This document shows, piece after piece, positions 46,446-60,300 of a stretch of 64,000 nt of DNA. The notes beneath the pieces were generated by a model. The model saw only the letters and a program-made list of their open reading frames with translations, searched no databases and was not told the origin of the DNA. Each line of letters starts with the position of its first letter. Position 1 is the first letter of the stretch. Location of the stretch: the NCBI GenBank assembly GCA_021018815.1, contig JAITYX010000032.1, forward strand, positions 6,661,501 through 6,725,500. Direction: 5' to 3'. A program made the position numbers and the translations under genes. Source of the DNA: Talinum fruticosum (taxonomy: Eukaryota; Streptophyta; Magnoliopsida; Caryophyllales; Talinaceae).

Positions 46446-49211
46446 TTATTTCATTTACAGCTTTACAATTCTTTACAATTAAATGAAACAGGGTCTAAAC
46501 ATAGTGTTCGTATACATAATTGGTAAATAAAGCCTTTCCTTGCTTGACATGACTTGACACTACCTTTACAAAAACATATGATCAACATCTGAGTGAGTTT
46601 CATGTCAAGTTTGTGATGTGTCATATACTACCAATTCTGGTATTTATCACTATATATATATATTTTTTTTTTTAATTTTTAGCTGGAAGAAAAAATGCCC
46701 TGAATTTTTGAAATTGAAATTGATAGTTGAGTAATATATTTCATTCATTGGGCAACTTTATCACAACCATGATGCATGTTTAGTGAACAGTCACCATCAA
46801 AAGGTAAATAGTTACAGTAAGCATTAGCTTCACTACAATACAAGAATCATCTTCTAATGAGGGTCTCACCTATTCCAATATATGTAGAGTTAATGACCAT
46901 GGTTGTTTGTCACACATGGTAATAAAACTTTTTTTTTTTTTTTTTACTTTTCACTATTTCTTTGCATATATTCTAATACTTTAATATAAATTATAAAGTC
47001 ATAACAGTCATAATCGCCTTTCCCTTTCTTTAGGAAAATAGTTTATGATATTTGCTGATTGTTATCATATGTATTTATATTAAACTTTAAAAAGAACTCA
47101 CATTTATTGACATATACGACAGAATAAACGAGGGTTATCAAGATAATTTGAGTAAATTTAGAAAAGAAATGAATATTTTGAATACACGTGTGCTATGATT
47201 CTTAGGAAAATTTAAACAGAGTTATGAAATGTCACTTTTTCTTTAACTATTTGAGCTTCTCCACTCACATCGATTTGAAATAAATCCACTGCTTATGAGC
47301 AGCTATATATTATGTGCATACTATTGTTTGTCATCCTAACAAACTAACATGTAGGGATATGAATTGAAATCTACGATATCTACAAGGAATAATAAATCAA
47401 GACTAATACGACAATTAGAGGGAAATTCTAAAAAGAAACTACGAGTAATTTTTGGAAATATCACTGAATTTTTTCAAATATTTATAAATTTCACTGGAGT
47501 TTTTCAATAAAAAATATCGCTAAACTTTACAAATATTAGAAAATGGCATTAATACGGCGACGTTTTTAAATTTTTTTAAATTTAAGAGATGTATTTTTAG
47601 GTATTTAAAAATATTTACATTGGTATTTTTGAGCAAGAATGTTATACGCTCTTCTCGACAAAGAAATGTTGACCATGAAGTATCCATTAGCTTTTGCTTG
47701 AACGACTCAAACTTCCCAATTTACATATATATCTCTATGTGTAACAAGATTGTTATTTTAAGCAAATTTATAGTGGCTATGAATAATTATAAACTCAATT
47801 TCAAAATATGTCACATTAAAAACCAGATAATCATGCACCATGTCTTCAAACAAACCTAAGAAACTCAAATAATACTACTACTTTTTTTCCTTTTTTTTTG
47901 AGAGAGTAATTAGACACTATTACTTTGTTTTAATGTAAAAAAAGAGCATAATTTTATTAATTACGAAACAACTTGGATCGAACGACACCTACAGTATCGA
48001 CAGATTAAAAATGTTACACTACTACTTACATATATGCAAATATTCCAAAACACATGGAAAGAGACCCCAGAAAAAGCTGGGGTCTTTCTACCATAAAATT
48101 AGGGGGAGGAGAATTTTGGTTAATTAGAGGACAAAAAAAGAGATATATTGATAAGTGCATTACAAAAAAAAAATTTCCTTATTTTCTCTAGTGAATTTGT
48201 TACTAATTTCCCAAGGGGGCTTCTATTTATAATAATGATGATGTGAAATATAATTGTGAATTGGCTCTTTCATGAAGCCACCTGATTAAAAGGGGGAAAA
48301 AAAAGGAAAAGAAGGAAATTTTGTTTGGACTTTTGCTTAAATCCTGCAAAGTGCAATCTATCGATGTAATTCATTTTTTTATTGATAATTGGAAAAAGTC
48401 GAAAAAGTAATCATACAACTAAAAGAATAATTATAGGTAATAGAGTAATAAACCTAAACAGATGAAAAACTAAACTCTGTTAAAGATAACCCAAGCCACC
48501 TTATAGCAAATTAAGACTCAAAATTGTGAGTGCCAATCTCTAAAGAAATTGAGTTTTTCTCCCTTAAGGATTCTTAATATTCTGCCATGTTTCGATATTC
48601 TGGTCTCTCTTCACAAAAGTTATATCACGTCATCAATTCTCCTCCAAACAACGCTTGCTAGTGACCTCTCTTCAACCGCCTCTGTGCTCTCACCCACTAC
48701 CATGGTTACTGCCCACCGAAAGCAATATCATCTCCTTCATTCTACAAATTTCGCTCGTTAACCCCTCACTTCATCTCATATCGAAAAAATCAATTTCTAG
48801 TATTCAACATATTTGCTCTACTTCAAATTCTTCGCACCCGTTCCACAAATGTTGCCCTTTTGAAGAAGAGGGTTGAAGGCTCTGTGTAATTCATAGATAG
48901 AGTAGACCGAAAAAATTAAGTTGGAATACTTTTTATATCTCAAATAATTTAATTATCTTTATTTTTGAATTTTTTTATTAGCATATTATTATCTACTAAT
49001 TGGAGTTCATTACTGTCTGTTCATAAAAAAAACAAAATATTTTCAAGGACAAAATTTTTTACCGCAAGACTCAAACTTGAGATATTATGTTTAGTAATAT
49101 ATATACACATTCTTTTTAAAAATAATTCATAATATATTTTTCACTGCATAAAATTCTAAAACATCCAGATATTGTCTAAGTGTACTTGAATAAGAGCATG
49201 CACTTGTACGT

Positions 49212-49212
49212 C

Positions 49213-49252
<40 letters not shown>
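49212..49252. repeat. (ATT)n microsatellite
   Basis: About 13 to 14 uninterrupted ATT units. Confidence 0.95.
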
Positions 49253-49253
<1 letters not shown>

Positions 49254-50484
49254 GCAGTGGTGATAGTAATAGTGTTTTGACCTAGCCTGTGTGAACTTAG
49301 TAAACTTGTGAATAATTATAAGTCAAATTAAAGACGGAAAATAATGTTATATATTCAATTTAAATATATAACTTTTAATATAAGTATCGCTAAATCTCGA
49401 ATTATCATATATATTAAAGAGCCTATTCAGCTAAAAGTTTAATATGGTAATGATGATAGATTTATTATTTACGCTATGTGAAAAACATTATTAGTTTGTC
49501 GCACCGAGTGTTTATTAAGATTAATATATAGAGGGGGGACATCCAAACCTAACTTTGTGATAGAAAAACTCTCAATAAGTAGATGGTGTTTACGTATATT
49601 GATATGTGGTGAAAAAAACCGCTTAATAGAGAATGTGCTTATGTGGCCTCGATGTGTAACCAAAAGTCATCCTTAAGCTTTGAAAAATTTTTAAATAAAG
49701 TGTAAATACATTTAGAATCTGAACAAGTAATCTAAATGCTAAAGAAATGACAGCAAATACAAGTAGCCGGTAGGCATTACACAAAGTTGAGCGTATTGGA
49801 TGCAGACGAAATCTTGTTTTATGAAATACATGATGATACATACATTACGCGTCGTGCATAGTGACTAGTTGAGTAAGCGACGTTCGCGGCAATAAGTATC
49901 ATTTTCGTAAAAAGAATTAAAAAAATATTCACATAAAATTCACCCGTTCTTCCATTGGCTTATAGTGGCAAGGAAAGGGGTGAGAGGGACTAGACACACA
50001 CCCTTATTTCACAATAATAGCCAGCCATACTCACTTGTCCATTTTTATTGGTCCTGCCAAAAACCTTCATCCTCAAGCCCCTAACCCAAATCCCTAAACC
50101 GGCCGGTCCAGATAGACCGGTAAATCTCAGTGAAACTCCCATTCTACCCCTCATCAACAAGAACAAAAGAAAAACCTAACTTTTTTCCTATTCTGCCCCT
50201 CATCAACAAATTAAAAGAAAAAAAAATACCCAACTTTTTTTTTTTTGATAACTTTATAGAATAATTGATGATGATTTACCATTATTAGGCCTTCCTCCTC
50301 CACTCCTGGCTTCTTCTCCCCACATCTTTCTCTTTCTCTCTCCTCCTCATCTTCCGGGCTCTCTTTCTCTTTCTAGATATATACAGTACCCAGCAGCAGC
50401 AGCTCCCTCTATCAACTGATCTTCATCATTTATGTTTTTAAATTATTGATTATTATAATCATTTTATTATTCAGGTGATGCTAT

Positions 50485-50492
50485 TATAAATA
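50485..50492 (+). promoter_or_regulatory. TATA box of the YABBY5-type gene
   Basis: TATAAATA in the context GCTATTATAAATAGAC, about 300 bp upstream of the start codon. It implies a transcription start near 50515-50520. Confidence 0.6.
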
Positions 50493-50570
50493 GACAAGGG
50501 AGAAGAGGAATATTACTGTTCTTTAGGGGTCGCCCGGTTTCAAAGCAACCAAACTCAGCTCAGAAGAGAG

Positions 50571-50745
50571 AGAGACAGAGAGAGAGAGAGAGAATCAGAA
50601 ACACCCTCTTCTGCTCTTTGCTTGAGTTCATAGCTCCACTAGTTAATCTCCTTTCTTCCCTTCATTCACAACCTGGGCATTTCATATATTCGATCTTTCT
50701 TTGTTCACAGATCATATACTCAATCTGGGCTTTTCTTCTAACTGG

Positions 50746-50776
<31 letters not shown>

Positions 50777-50790
50777 TAGAGAGAGAGAGA
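50571..50790 (+). repeat. GA-rich tracts in the YABBY5 5' UTR
   Basis: GA repeats at about 50565-50593 and 50743-50790; the second ends 3 nt before the ATG. GAGA tracts are known binding sites of plant BASIC PENTACYSTEINE factors in promoters and leaders of developmental genes; that role here is inference. Confidence 0.6.
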
Positions 50791-50792
50791 TC

Positions 50793-52010
50793 ATGTCGAG
50801 CTGCGTAGACGCCGGCGCCGTTCAGCCCACTCCTGAGCAGCTTTGCTACATCCCTTGCAACTTCTGCAATATTGTTCTCGCGGTTATTACTCTCTCTCTC
50901 TCTCTCTCTGGAATGCATAATTGAAAACCCTAAGAGAAGGGGCATCAATTATTTTACCAGCTAGGGTCAGGAATTTCCTTTTTTAAATTTCTTTATCAAC
51001 ATATAAAGAGCTGGATCATAAACCCACCCTTCTTTTTTCTTTTATTGAGATGAATGCTCTTTTTTTGTATATTTGGATTTGTTAATGGGTGTTCAGACTT
51101 CAGTACCACATTCATATTTGTGTGTATATATACATACAGTGAAGTCTCTATCATAAGACCTTTCCCTTCGTCTCCAGTCAAAACCTGGAGACTTGAGCTC
51201 AATTTTTGGTTCTAATCACAAATATTTCATCTGAAAAGCCTGTTTTGAAAAAACCCCCAACTTATGCATACTCATATTTTGGGTTCAAAGTAAAAGTGCC
51301 CTACTCAATTAATTCAAGTTTCTTTAAATCAATTTAGTATTCCGATTTTAATCCAACATTTTCATGTATATATGCAATTTCAATTCAATTCACTAAATGA
51401 CTTTGAATAGGGAGATTTTACTTTTGATTTCAGGTGAGTGTACCATGCAATAACTTGTTCGACATCGTGACAGTCCGATGTGGGCACTGCACCAATCTAT
51501 GGTCCGTCAACATGGCGGCCGCCTTCCATTCTTTCTCCGCCTCCTTCCAGCACCACCACCATCACCCGCAACAGCAACAACAACAAGACTTTCATCAGGT
51601 ATACATCTGATCGACCGCTTATTATCGGCTCTGCTCATTTCATCTTATCTGGGTATGACTCAATCGATTAAAACTCAAATTTGTCAGAATCCATCCATCT
51701 CTCTTCCAAATTAGACTCATAATTTTCAAACAAAACGAATCTCCCTCCCCTGTTCTATATTGATGGCTTGAACCAGTAAAGGCCTCAAGGGTTATATACA
51801 GCTAGATTTGGAGTGTAATATTTTTCTTTTCTGGGGGAAAGAAATAGCTAGGGTTTGCCTTTTTTAGTACAGAGAAATGTATAGATATAGATCTGTCAAA
51901 AGCCGCCATTATATAGATTTTGAGGCAGCCTTTGTCCCTCTCTCTCTCTCTCTCTCTCTTTCTTCTCCCCCTCTTCACACATTCCCAGCAATACTGGCTA
52001 CCACATTTCG

Positions 52011-52065
<55 letters not shown>

Positions 52066-54114
52066 ATTTGCTTAGGGTAGATTTGGACTTTATGGTTTCA
52101 TTTGATTTGATTGAATTGACAATGTGCTGAGTTTTTCCCTACATGTATAGATTGATAGATCCTGGGATTCTTCATTCTAAACTTACTTTCCTCCATTTTT
52201 ATATACATATATATAGCAGACTCTACAAAACAAGGGCTTTAATTATAACGTCAGTCACCAATTATTTTCTTTGTCTCATGTTGTTAATAAAAAAAAATCT
52301 TATTTCGTTAAGATGCACGCTATATACGTACTTTTGTACCAATATAAAACTATAAAACTCGATCAGATTAATATATTTCATATATTTGATCATTTATAAT
52401 TAATGATAGTACATCGTGTCAGGTTAAAGAAAATAAAATAAGTCATTGAACACCTACATTATTCTCGGTTTTTCTCTTCTACTTAAAATCATATGGATAA
52501 ACACATAACTATTAATGATCTCGATTTTGGTTTTACCTCAATGCTTGTCACATTTGAGGTGATAAATGTGTGATTGTGTATGAATAGGGACCAAACTATG
52601 GCAACATGGGAGAATATAGGATTGATAATATGGGATCATCCTCCAAGTTCAATTACAGTAACAAGGCCACAATGAGACCTTCTCTTGCTGCTACAAATGA
52701 GAATTCTGTTGAAGAGAGGGTTGTCAATCGACGTATGATCTCTCTCCCTCTCTCTCCCAGCTCGATCCATAAATCGAGTCTATTTTGTCTTTAGTTAATT
52801 AATCGAGGAGGATGATTAAACACTTAATCCTACTCAATCTCTTTGCAGCTCCTGAGAAGAGGCAACGCGTTCCATCTGCTTACAACCAATTCATAAAGTA
52901 ATTTTAATTTAATTATATTCGTTTAATTAGTTGGTGAAGAAATTAAGTATATTATTAGTAATTTAGTATTAATTACATGAAATTAAAATATGCAGAGAGG
53001 AGATTCAGAGGATAAAGGCTAACAATCCTGATATCAGCCACAGGGAAGCATTCAGCACTGCAGCTAAGAATGTGAGTGCAATAAATATCAATTAAATTGG
53101 GGCATTTTTCCCCCTTTTGGGTTCAAATTAAAAATAAATTGTTATTTATTTTAAATTTTTTTGATGGAATATTTATTTTAATTTAATTATATTTCTAGAA
53201 ATTTATATCCATTTTCCATATAAACATATGCTTAATTTTCCTTGCAAAATATGTAGTGGGCACACTTCCCCACATTCATTTCGGGCTTATGTTGGAGACC
53301 AACAATCAGCAAGCTAAACTAGATGAGGTAATTATTCTTCCTAATTACTCTATAATTTAACTAGAAAATATATAATTAGTTACTCCTGATTAAACAACAC
53401 ATTAATGAGTTTTTATTTTATATATGAACTATTTGCAATTAATTTCATAATTGATCAAAGAAAAAACATGGTCGAACTTTTATTGTATTTTTAGAACATG
53501 GAATTATAGGTTTGTGTACTTCAAAAAAAAACTAATGAGATAGATAGTTAATCGGAAGTATATATGCTTACAGCTAGTTTCAACTAACGGATAATAAATA
53601 CTAGATTTATACGGTTGTTTCTAGGCTTACCGCGTTAATTTAATTATCATATGCAATTGAGAAAGGAACATATCAATTACATATCTAATTACGTTATAGG
53701 TCGAAAATATTTGTCAAGTTTATTTAGGTGATCTCGGTTCTTAATTTAATTATGGGGCATCAAAAGAAGCTTTACATGAGCTAACAGAACTGTAAAATAG
53801 TATTTTTCTTGAATAATAGAGAGGACTGAATTCGCGAGTCACATTAAATATAAAAATTCAAAGCGTAAAAATTATTTTTTCATTGAATAATAATTTTCTT
53901 TCTCAAAATTAAAATAGTACAAGTGAATGTGATTAGTTGGTTAAACATGAAAACATTTTCAATTAGGTTTTCTAATCATATGATTAGAGAAAATTAACCA
54001 GAATTAACCATATATATGATATTTTATTTAATATCTAATAAAACTTGTTATTGAATTGGTTAATTAGGGTTCCCAAAGCATCTGATGCCAAGGACTGCAT
54101 TACTGAACAACTAA
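50793..54114 (+). CDS. YAB5: YABBY5-type transcription factor, frame broken in the last two exons
   Basis: Seven exons: 50793-50882, 51434-51598, 52588-52732, 52849-52897, 52996-53071, 53257-53327 and 54068-54114. Exons 1-2 encode the C2C2 zinc finger (CNFC at residues 22-25, CGHC at 46-49). Then come a His5/Gln6 stretch unusual in length and a variable linker. Exons 4-6 encode the HMG-like YABBY domain ([42 protein letters not shown]). The sequence signature [16 protein letters not shown] is that of the YAB5 group, which promotes abaxial identity and blade growth of leaves. As printed, exon 6 shifts after WAHFP (run CCCC at 53267-53270) and stops at 53322. One more C gives the invariant [13 protein letters not shown]. 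Exon 7 needs another C in CCC (54072-54074) to read [12 protein letters not shown] and the TAA at 54112-54114. The whole would be about 214 residues. Confidence 0.9.
52015..52063. repeat. (CT)n microsatellites in YABBY5 intron 2
   Basis: A run of about 24 CT units, with a shorter CT run at 51937-51959. Intron 1 also has one near 50889-50909. Confidence 0.9.
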
Positions 54115-56710
54115 GCCTCTGAAGAAGTTGGAGGGAGACAGAGTTTACGTGCTCTAAGTACATCCATGGCATGATCAGTAGTGGACTTTGTGGTCTAATT
54201 ATAATTAAAAAGATCATGTAAGATGTATTAATTATTATTATTCTACTTTAATTTTGGGTTTTAATCTCTTAAGTGAGTCATATGGACATCTTGTGTTTAA
54301 TCACTTGACCTTTTCATTTATGATTTATGCTAAGTGTGAACTTGATTTAATCTTATTTTCATTATTATAAGGTTTTTATGGTAAATTATACCAATAGATG
54401 ATAAGGCTGTCTTTCATGATGCCAAAACTCTCATTTCCATTTTCCATGCTTGAAACTCACATATTAAGTATGTGGTTTTTTTTTTGTTTTTTTTGTTTTT
54501 GGATGGTAAGTACAAAGAATATTAGTTAGCCTTCTCTTACAGGTTCTACCCATGTTATCATCAATAAGTATACATAAAAATTTTTGAGAAGAAAAGGATC
54601 TAAAGGTGATTGTAGACCGCATAACACATCCTAATTTGGCAATACAATCACTTGTCATATTACCCTCTCCGAAAACATGGTTAATTGAATAAGAAGAGAA
54701 CATTTGTTACTCAACCGACTCCAACTTTTTAAGTTCCGAAATAATTTATGGCATGCATGTTCAAATGGCTGTTAAAAAATCAGTTGTCATAACTGAAACG
54801 ATTAATTCTTATAGGTGAAATAAGCTGAAAGGTGTTATAAATGTTGGTATAAATATTATTTCGAACAGGACCTTAATTAACAACATAGAACGAATTTCGT
54901 TGGACTAAATTCGAGTCCAAAGTACTCGTCTTTTCTTATATTTGTATAGCTTCTTTGACGAGATTAATCAATTCAAAACATAATTTAAATATTTTTTCAT
55001 TTTCTTAGTATTGATCATAAGACTAATGTGAACATAGTTCCTATTTGTAATTATTGAAATAATCAAATATAGTAGCAATTCATATATAAGAGATAGTTAT
55101 GCCACTTTTTAATGAAAAACTTTTGTCAAAACTTATTATACTCCGTAGAATTTTAAATTGTATACACATATTAAGATGTTTATATTTTTATGTGGACATG
55201 TTGAGAATTTACTAAAGGAAAAATTATCGCCCGTGGTACAATAAATCCTTTCATTAAAACATATTAATATATGGTACTTATGAAAAAAGTATCAATCATT
55301 ATATCATTGGGAGGTTACCTATAAAATGCATTTTTCAACTAATTCTAACCCGAAATTAAAAAAAAATGTACATTTATTTGAGAAAAAAGGGGCTAAAAAG
55401 TAACACTTGCACAGTGTTCCATGGACATGGCTGTGGTTGATGCCAATTTTTCACCATTTTGATACTTTTGAAGTAGTAGGGTAGACCAAATTATGAAACT
55501 TTGAAAATAATTATAAACAAAGGGAAAATGCAATATTTAAGTAGGTCATAGAACCCTAAAAAATTAAAGATTCAATTGGAGCAAAAAGCCTATTACTGTT
55601 ATACCTTACAATGTTGGTTGGTGAGAATATTTAGCTATATTTCTTGCTATTTGTACCTACACATCCATCCTTCAGCCTTGACTTATTCAAATTTCCTTGG
55701 TGCATTTTGAATTTTTTTTTCTTTTGTATGGAAGTGCTTGGACAAATAGGACCATCCTACAATACAAAGGATGGGTTGTCATGAGGTACTCTTCATTTCA
55801 GACCTATTCTAATTAGCCCGAGTTAAAATTTAGATTCAGGTTAATTAAAATGTAGACAATCGAGACTATCGAATGAATGTTTGGACTAAAAATTTGTGTG
55901 GATTATAAATTACACATAGTTCGAAACCAGATCTGGTTATCTAATATTCGATATCCCAATTTTTGAGAATAAATTTGTACTAGTAGTTTGTCCAAATGTA
56001 GAGTTTATTTCATACATTTTGGGTCTAGATAATGTGCAGTTCGTCTGAATTAGTTTATGTCTTAATGGCTTCACAAATCTGGACAACTTGGCAATAGATT
56101 CCTAAACCTTTATACGATTCGCTTTCAAATCTGGCATGCCTAATTGCCCATATTACAACATATTATAGTTAAAAATTTTAGACGCCTTTAACAACTAGTT
56201 TAAATTTTTGACTGAAATTATCATAGAAGATGATGTTAAAGTATTTTATAAGTAATTGGTCCCGAGTTAAAATTTCAATAACCCTTATATTCAACTATAC
56301 ATGCACAAAGGTAAAAGGAAACCAATGTAGCATACACACATTAAACTTAAAGGGCATTTGCATGAAAAGGTGTACGTATTAGACTACAACTTCCTAGGGC
56401 CTTCAGCTACCAACTTATATTGTTCGTTAAGAACAATTTAGAATAGTTCGAATCTTCCATTTGAACTAAATTTGTGACTAGACATGGGTTCTTCAAGTAG
56501 TTAAGATAAATTTGGTGATCGAGTTGGACAAAATTTCAGTATAGAACAATTTCGGTAATATGTACTCGTATAAATAGTTGATTGTTTTTCCTCGTAATAA
56601 TATTAGCTTATAGTGGGACAAAGGTACGTGACATAAATACACAAAAAAAGCAACCAAATGTTAAGCTGATTTGAAAATCATTAATTATGTAGACACATCT
56701 GTATAATCAA
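54115..56710. other. Downstream region of YABBY5, nothing recognised
   Basis: AT-rich 3' UTR and spacer. No coding frame or structured repeat that I can support. Confidence 0.5.
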
Positions 56711-56862
56711 ATGTTGATGAAGATTGAGGAATTTGAGAACATTAGTTGGTAAACACATAATTCTATACTAATGATCTACTCCCTCCAATGTTGATGAAGA
56801 TTGAGGAATTTGAGGACATTGGTTAGCAAATAGATATTCGATATTAGTGATCTACTCCCTCC
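56711..56862. repeat. 77-bp direct duplication ending in a MITE terminus
   Basis: ATGTTGATGAAGATTGAGGA... occurs at 56711 and again at 56788. Each unit ends in TGATCTACTCCCTCC, the terminal motif of the MITE that follows. The second unit runs straight into the element. Confidence 0.8.
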
Positions 56863-57346
56863 ATTTTACAATACTTGTTGTGTTTTAAATGTGAGAGAAT
56901 ACTAAGAAGACACAAAATTAATAACAAAATTTGTGTTAAAAGACTAAATTGTCGCAAAATTTCATTGGAAATGAAGAAAGTCAATGAAAAAAGGAGAGAA
57001 AAACATATAGTTAATAAGGTTAAAATCGATAAACTAGTCATTATTAAGTCATTAGGATTATAAAGTGACATATAATCCCTCCATTTCACAATACACGTCA
57101 TTATAACTAACTTTTTCATTTCACAATATCTCGTCACTTTACAATTCCAATTTTGTCCTTCTTAATTATTGTTTTTCTCTTTCATTCTCAATGAAATCTT
57201 GGGCAACTTGGTCTTTTAACATAAATTTTATCATGAATTTTGTGTTTCTTGGGTATTCTCTCATAACCTTAAAACCACAAGTATTTCGAAGATGATGGAG
57301 TCATATAAATCGAAAAATTAATTAAAGTGACAAATATTGTAAAATA
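56852..57346. mobile_element. Head-to-head pair of Stowaway-like MITEs
   Basis: The first copy is about 56852-57064, starting CTACTCCCTCCATTTTACAA. A second begins near 57076 (ATCCCTCCATTTCACAATAC) and runs in inverse orientation to about 57300 (end TTTCGAAGATGATGGAGT). A third terminal fragment follows (AATTAAAGTGACAAATATTG). Body blocks of the two copies are reverse complements: TGTTAAAAGACTAAATTG in the first and CTTGGTCTTTTAACATAAA in the second. The whole can fold into a long hairpin. Confidence 0.7.
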
Positions 57347-60300
57347 GAGAAAAAATTCTATAAGTGTATATGTTGTTGCTTTTGACATTTTCAGTCATAA
57401 ATGTGTACTGCGCTAAATTACATCGTGAGGCATTGTGTAATTCTTCTTCTTCTTTCCTTTTTCTTGCAAATTCTTTTTCCCAAATTAATAAAATAAGTCG
57501 TTAATTCTTTTCCAAAAAACAAAATAAAATAAGCCGTTAATCGTACCATTAATTGGGTTCTTTAACCTTCATTGATAACTCTAGAGACTCGAAAAGCACG
57601 CATTACAGTCGACGAAGAAGTCGATCCGTTGTTAGTATTAGAGTATAACTTCATTTGGACTCATATGAAATCGGTTGATTAATTCAGGCTCAATTTTGTG
57701 AAATTAAACATGGACAGTATCCAAGTTTTTCTGACGTAAAAAGTTTCTAGTTTAAATCTCATCAACTTTCACATTGAATATCCTCGATAAAGGTAACGTA
57801 AAGCATGCATAGATGCCTTAAGCCATTTATATGAGCTAGTTTCTATGTTGATGTATATTTCAAAACATTTCTTATACTTTCAACCCACAATTCCACTTAA
57901 ATTTCTTACTGATATGCATCTTGAACAGTGTGTATCTATGAAAGCCCCATAACATTAAAAACATTGATAAGCTTTCGGATACGTATATCGGACTCGATCT
58001 CTATTTATTAACAGTATAACAAGGTCACATACGTATGAAACATTAGTTTCCACAGGGCACAAATCGCGTAATCTACACCAACTAATGTCATTGTCACCAT
58101 AGAGATACATGTCTATGAGTATTCTAGGGGTTGAAATTTGTATATATCAACCAAAAAAAAGTGTATTTGGCTTAGGAAACTACATAACCCAAACATGATA
58201 TCTGAGACAGATGGAGATCTGAGAAGGACCACCTGAGTGGCACATCAAGCAAGAAGCATATCTGGCTCCTCTCTACCAAAATTAAAGGCATCTCTGGCCT
58301 ATATATCATTGCAATTTGTGAGCTCCACTTGACCACTTAAAACATATGCAAGCTAAGCTAATTGAGAGAAGGGGTGGAGGGGGGTCAAAGTTCATATCTT
58401 TTTCAGCACTTTCTTTTTCAATTCCTTAGCCAATTTGGAGAAAGAATATCCATCCCTACATATTATCTATCTACCTATAAAGCCAACATGTGGGATGCAT
58501 GGCTTAAAGGGAAGGAAAAAAGAAAATCTATGGTTCATACCCTAAAATTTCTTTTTGGCTACTTTTTGCTTTCACTAATTTAGAAGAATGTATGATCTCG
58601 CTTTGTTTACCAAATATGTTTTTAACAGACTTTAAAGATAGACCTCACATTAACTATCGAGAAAGAGTTAAATCCTCGTGAATCTTCTTATCCTATATTT
58701 AGTCGTGGTTGTTGATTTGAAGTTCTCCTTCAAAAGTCAAAAAGAGAAAATGAGGTTAATTGGAGTAATAGTAAAATTTAGCCACTATTTGAATTTGAAA
58801 GTGTGCAACACATTACACATGTGACATACTTTAATTTACCTAGTGTAATAATGTTGAGGAAAAAAAGGTAAATAAAATTCAAGTATCAATAAGTTGACTT
58901 AAGTTTGAATAAGTATAAATGAGTTAATGCGAAATACTGAATGAAATTAGGTTTAATAAGATATATTGAATTTGGATCATAAATATGGCCAAATATGTTT
59001 CTAGTTTGTTTTATATATTTGTCAGAAACATTCGAGTAATCAAAAAATTTAATGTTCTTTTTAATAGAAAAATTAGTGTGGTAAATTCATAATGTTCTTT
59101 TTAATAGAAAAATCGTCGATTTATTGTGCTAAATTCAAGAGATATATCTATGCATTTTGAACCGAAAATTACTGGCAAACACTTGCAATTACAATGGCAT
59201 ATATTTTGAACCAAATATGACATGAATTAATTAAGAAAAAGATGAACTAACAAATGAAATGAAAGGTACCCAAAAATTTGAATGTGGTAGGATCCCAAAC
59301 TCACCACCACAGTTTCGTGCGATGTTCTCATATCACTTATTGGGAACGCACCATGGTTCACTTAAATATAGGCTAGGATGGTTCAGTAATGGCAGATTTA
59401 GCCCCTTGGAGTAGGATTAGCCAACCTAGGCTTGAATTGGTACCTCATGGCTTCAAAAATTAGGAATAACCGATAAACTAGTAAAAGGCTGACCCGTAAT
59501 CTCATCGTAATTACTCGATGATTCTCCATATTTGGGATTCTGGATCCACCAGTAGTTCGACGTACTTTTCCTTATACTATAAATACTAATGTTTCATACC
59601 ACTAATAATAATGTTTAGATATAATCCTAACGAATCTTATTATATTGGTCACAATACATTATTTTAGAGACCGATCCATCACTTATACTTATCCTGGTCT
59701 ATATCAACGATCAAGGAACAACATTAATCTCTACACGTTCAATTTGTTCAAAGATTAACTCAACTAAAAATTTTGATCAAATAAGCTATTATTGAAAGTT
59801 TTAGATTATAAATACGGTTTAATCAAACTGATTCAAAGTAAAATATGAAAATCTGAGCCAAACCCTATTGTTAGGTGTAAAGAATATATGAAAAGTACAA
59901 GGACCACATAGTATATGTAGGCAAAGACACCAAGATATAAATATCAACACCAATGCATGCAATATTGCTTTTATCGAAGAACAAACACAAAGTAGAGGTC
60001 AAGGAGGACCACCCAAAAAAAAAAAAGAGAGTTTGTTTTAGCCATTCCTCATATTACCCCCTAACTGGGGAGAAATCTCCTTCCATTTATGTTTTTGCCC
60101 AGAAAATTTGACACGACATTTACCCAATACTGCCAACTTATTACCAGAAATTTATGCAGATTTTATTTTTATTCATAATTCACTGCATCTCGATCTTGTT
60201 GTTTTTTTTTTTTTGGTTTTTCTCTTGTTTTTTTAATGTCAATTTCATACTATTAATACATCTAATGCTTTTATTATTTATTGTTGACTTTTTTCTCTAT

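Larger units (their letters stand above)
44274..50484. other. Intergenic region upstream of YABBY5
   Basis: About 6.2 kb without a supported gene. It holds a TC microsatellite, a duplicated block near 46.3 kb, an ATT microsatellite, A/T tracts and, in the last kilobase, pyrimidine-rich promoter-like sequence for the YABBY gene. Confidence 0.5.
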
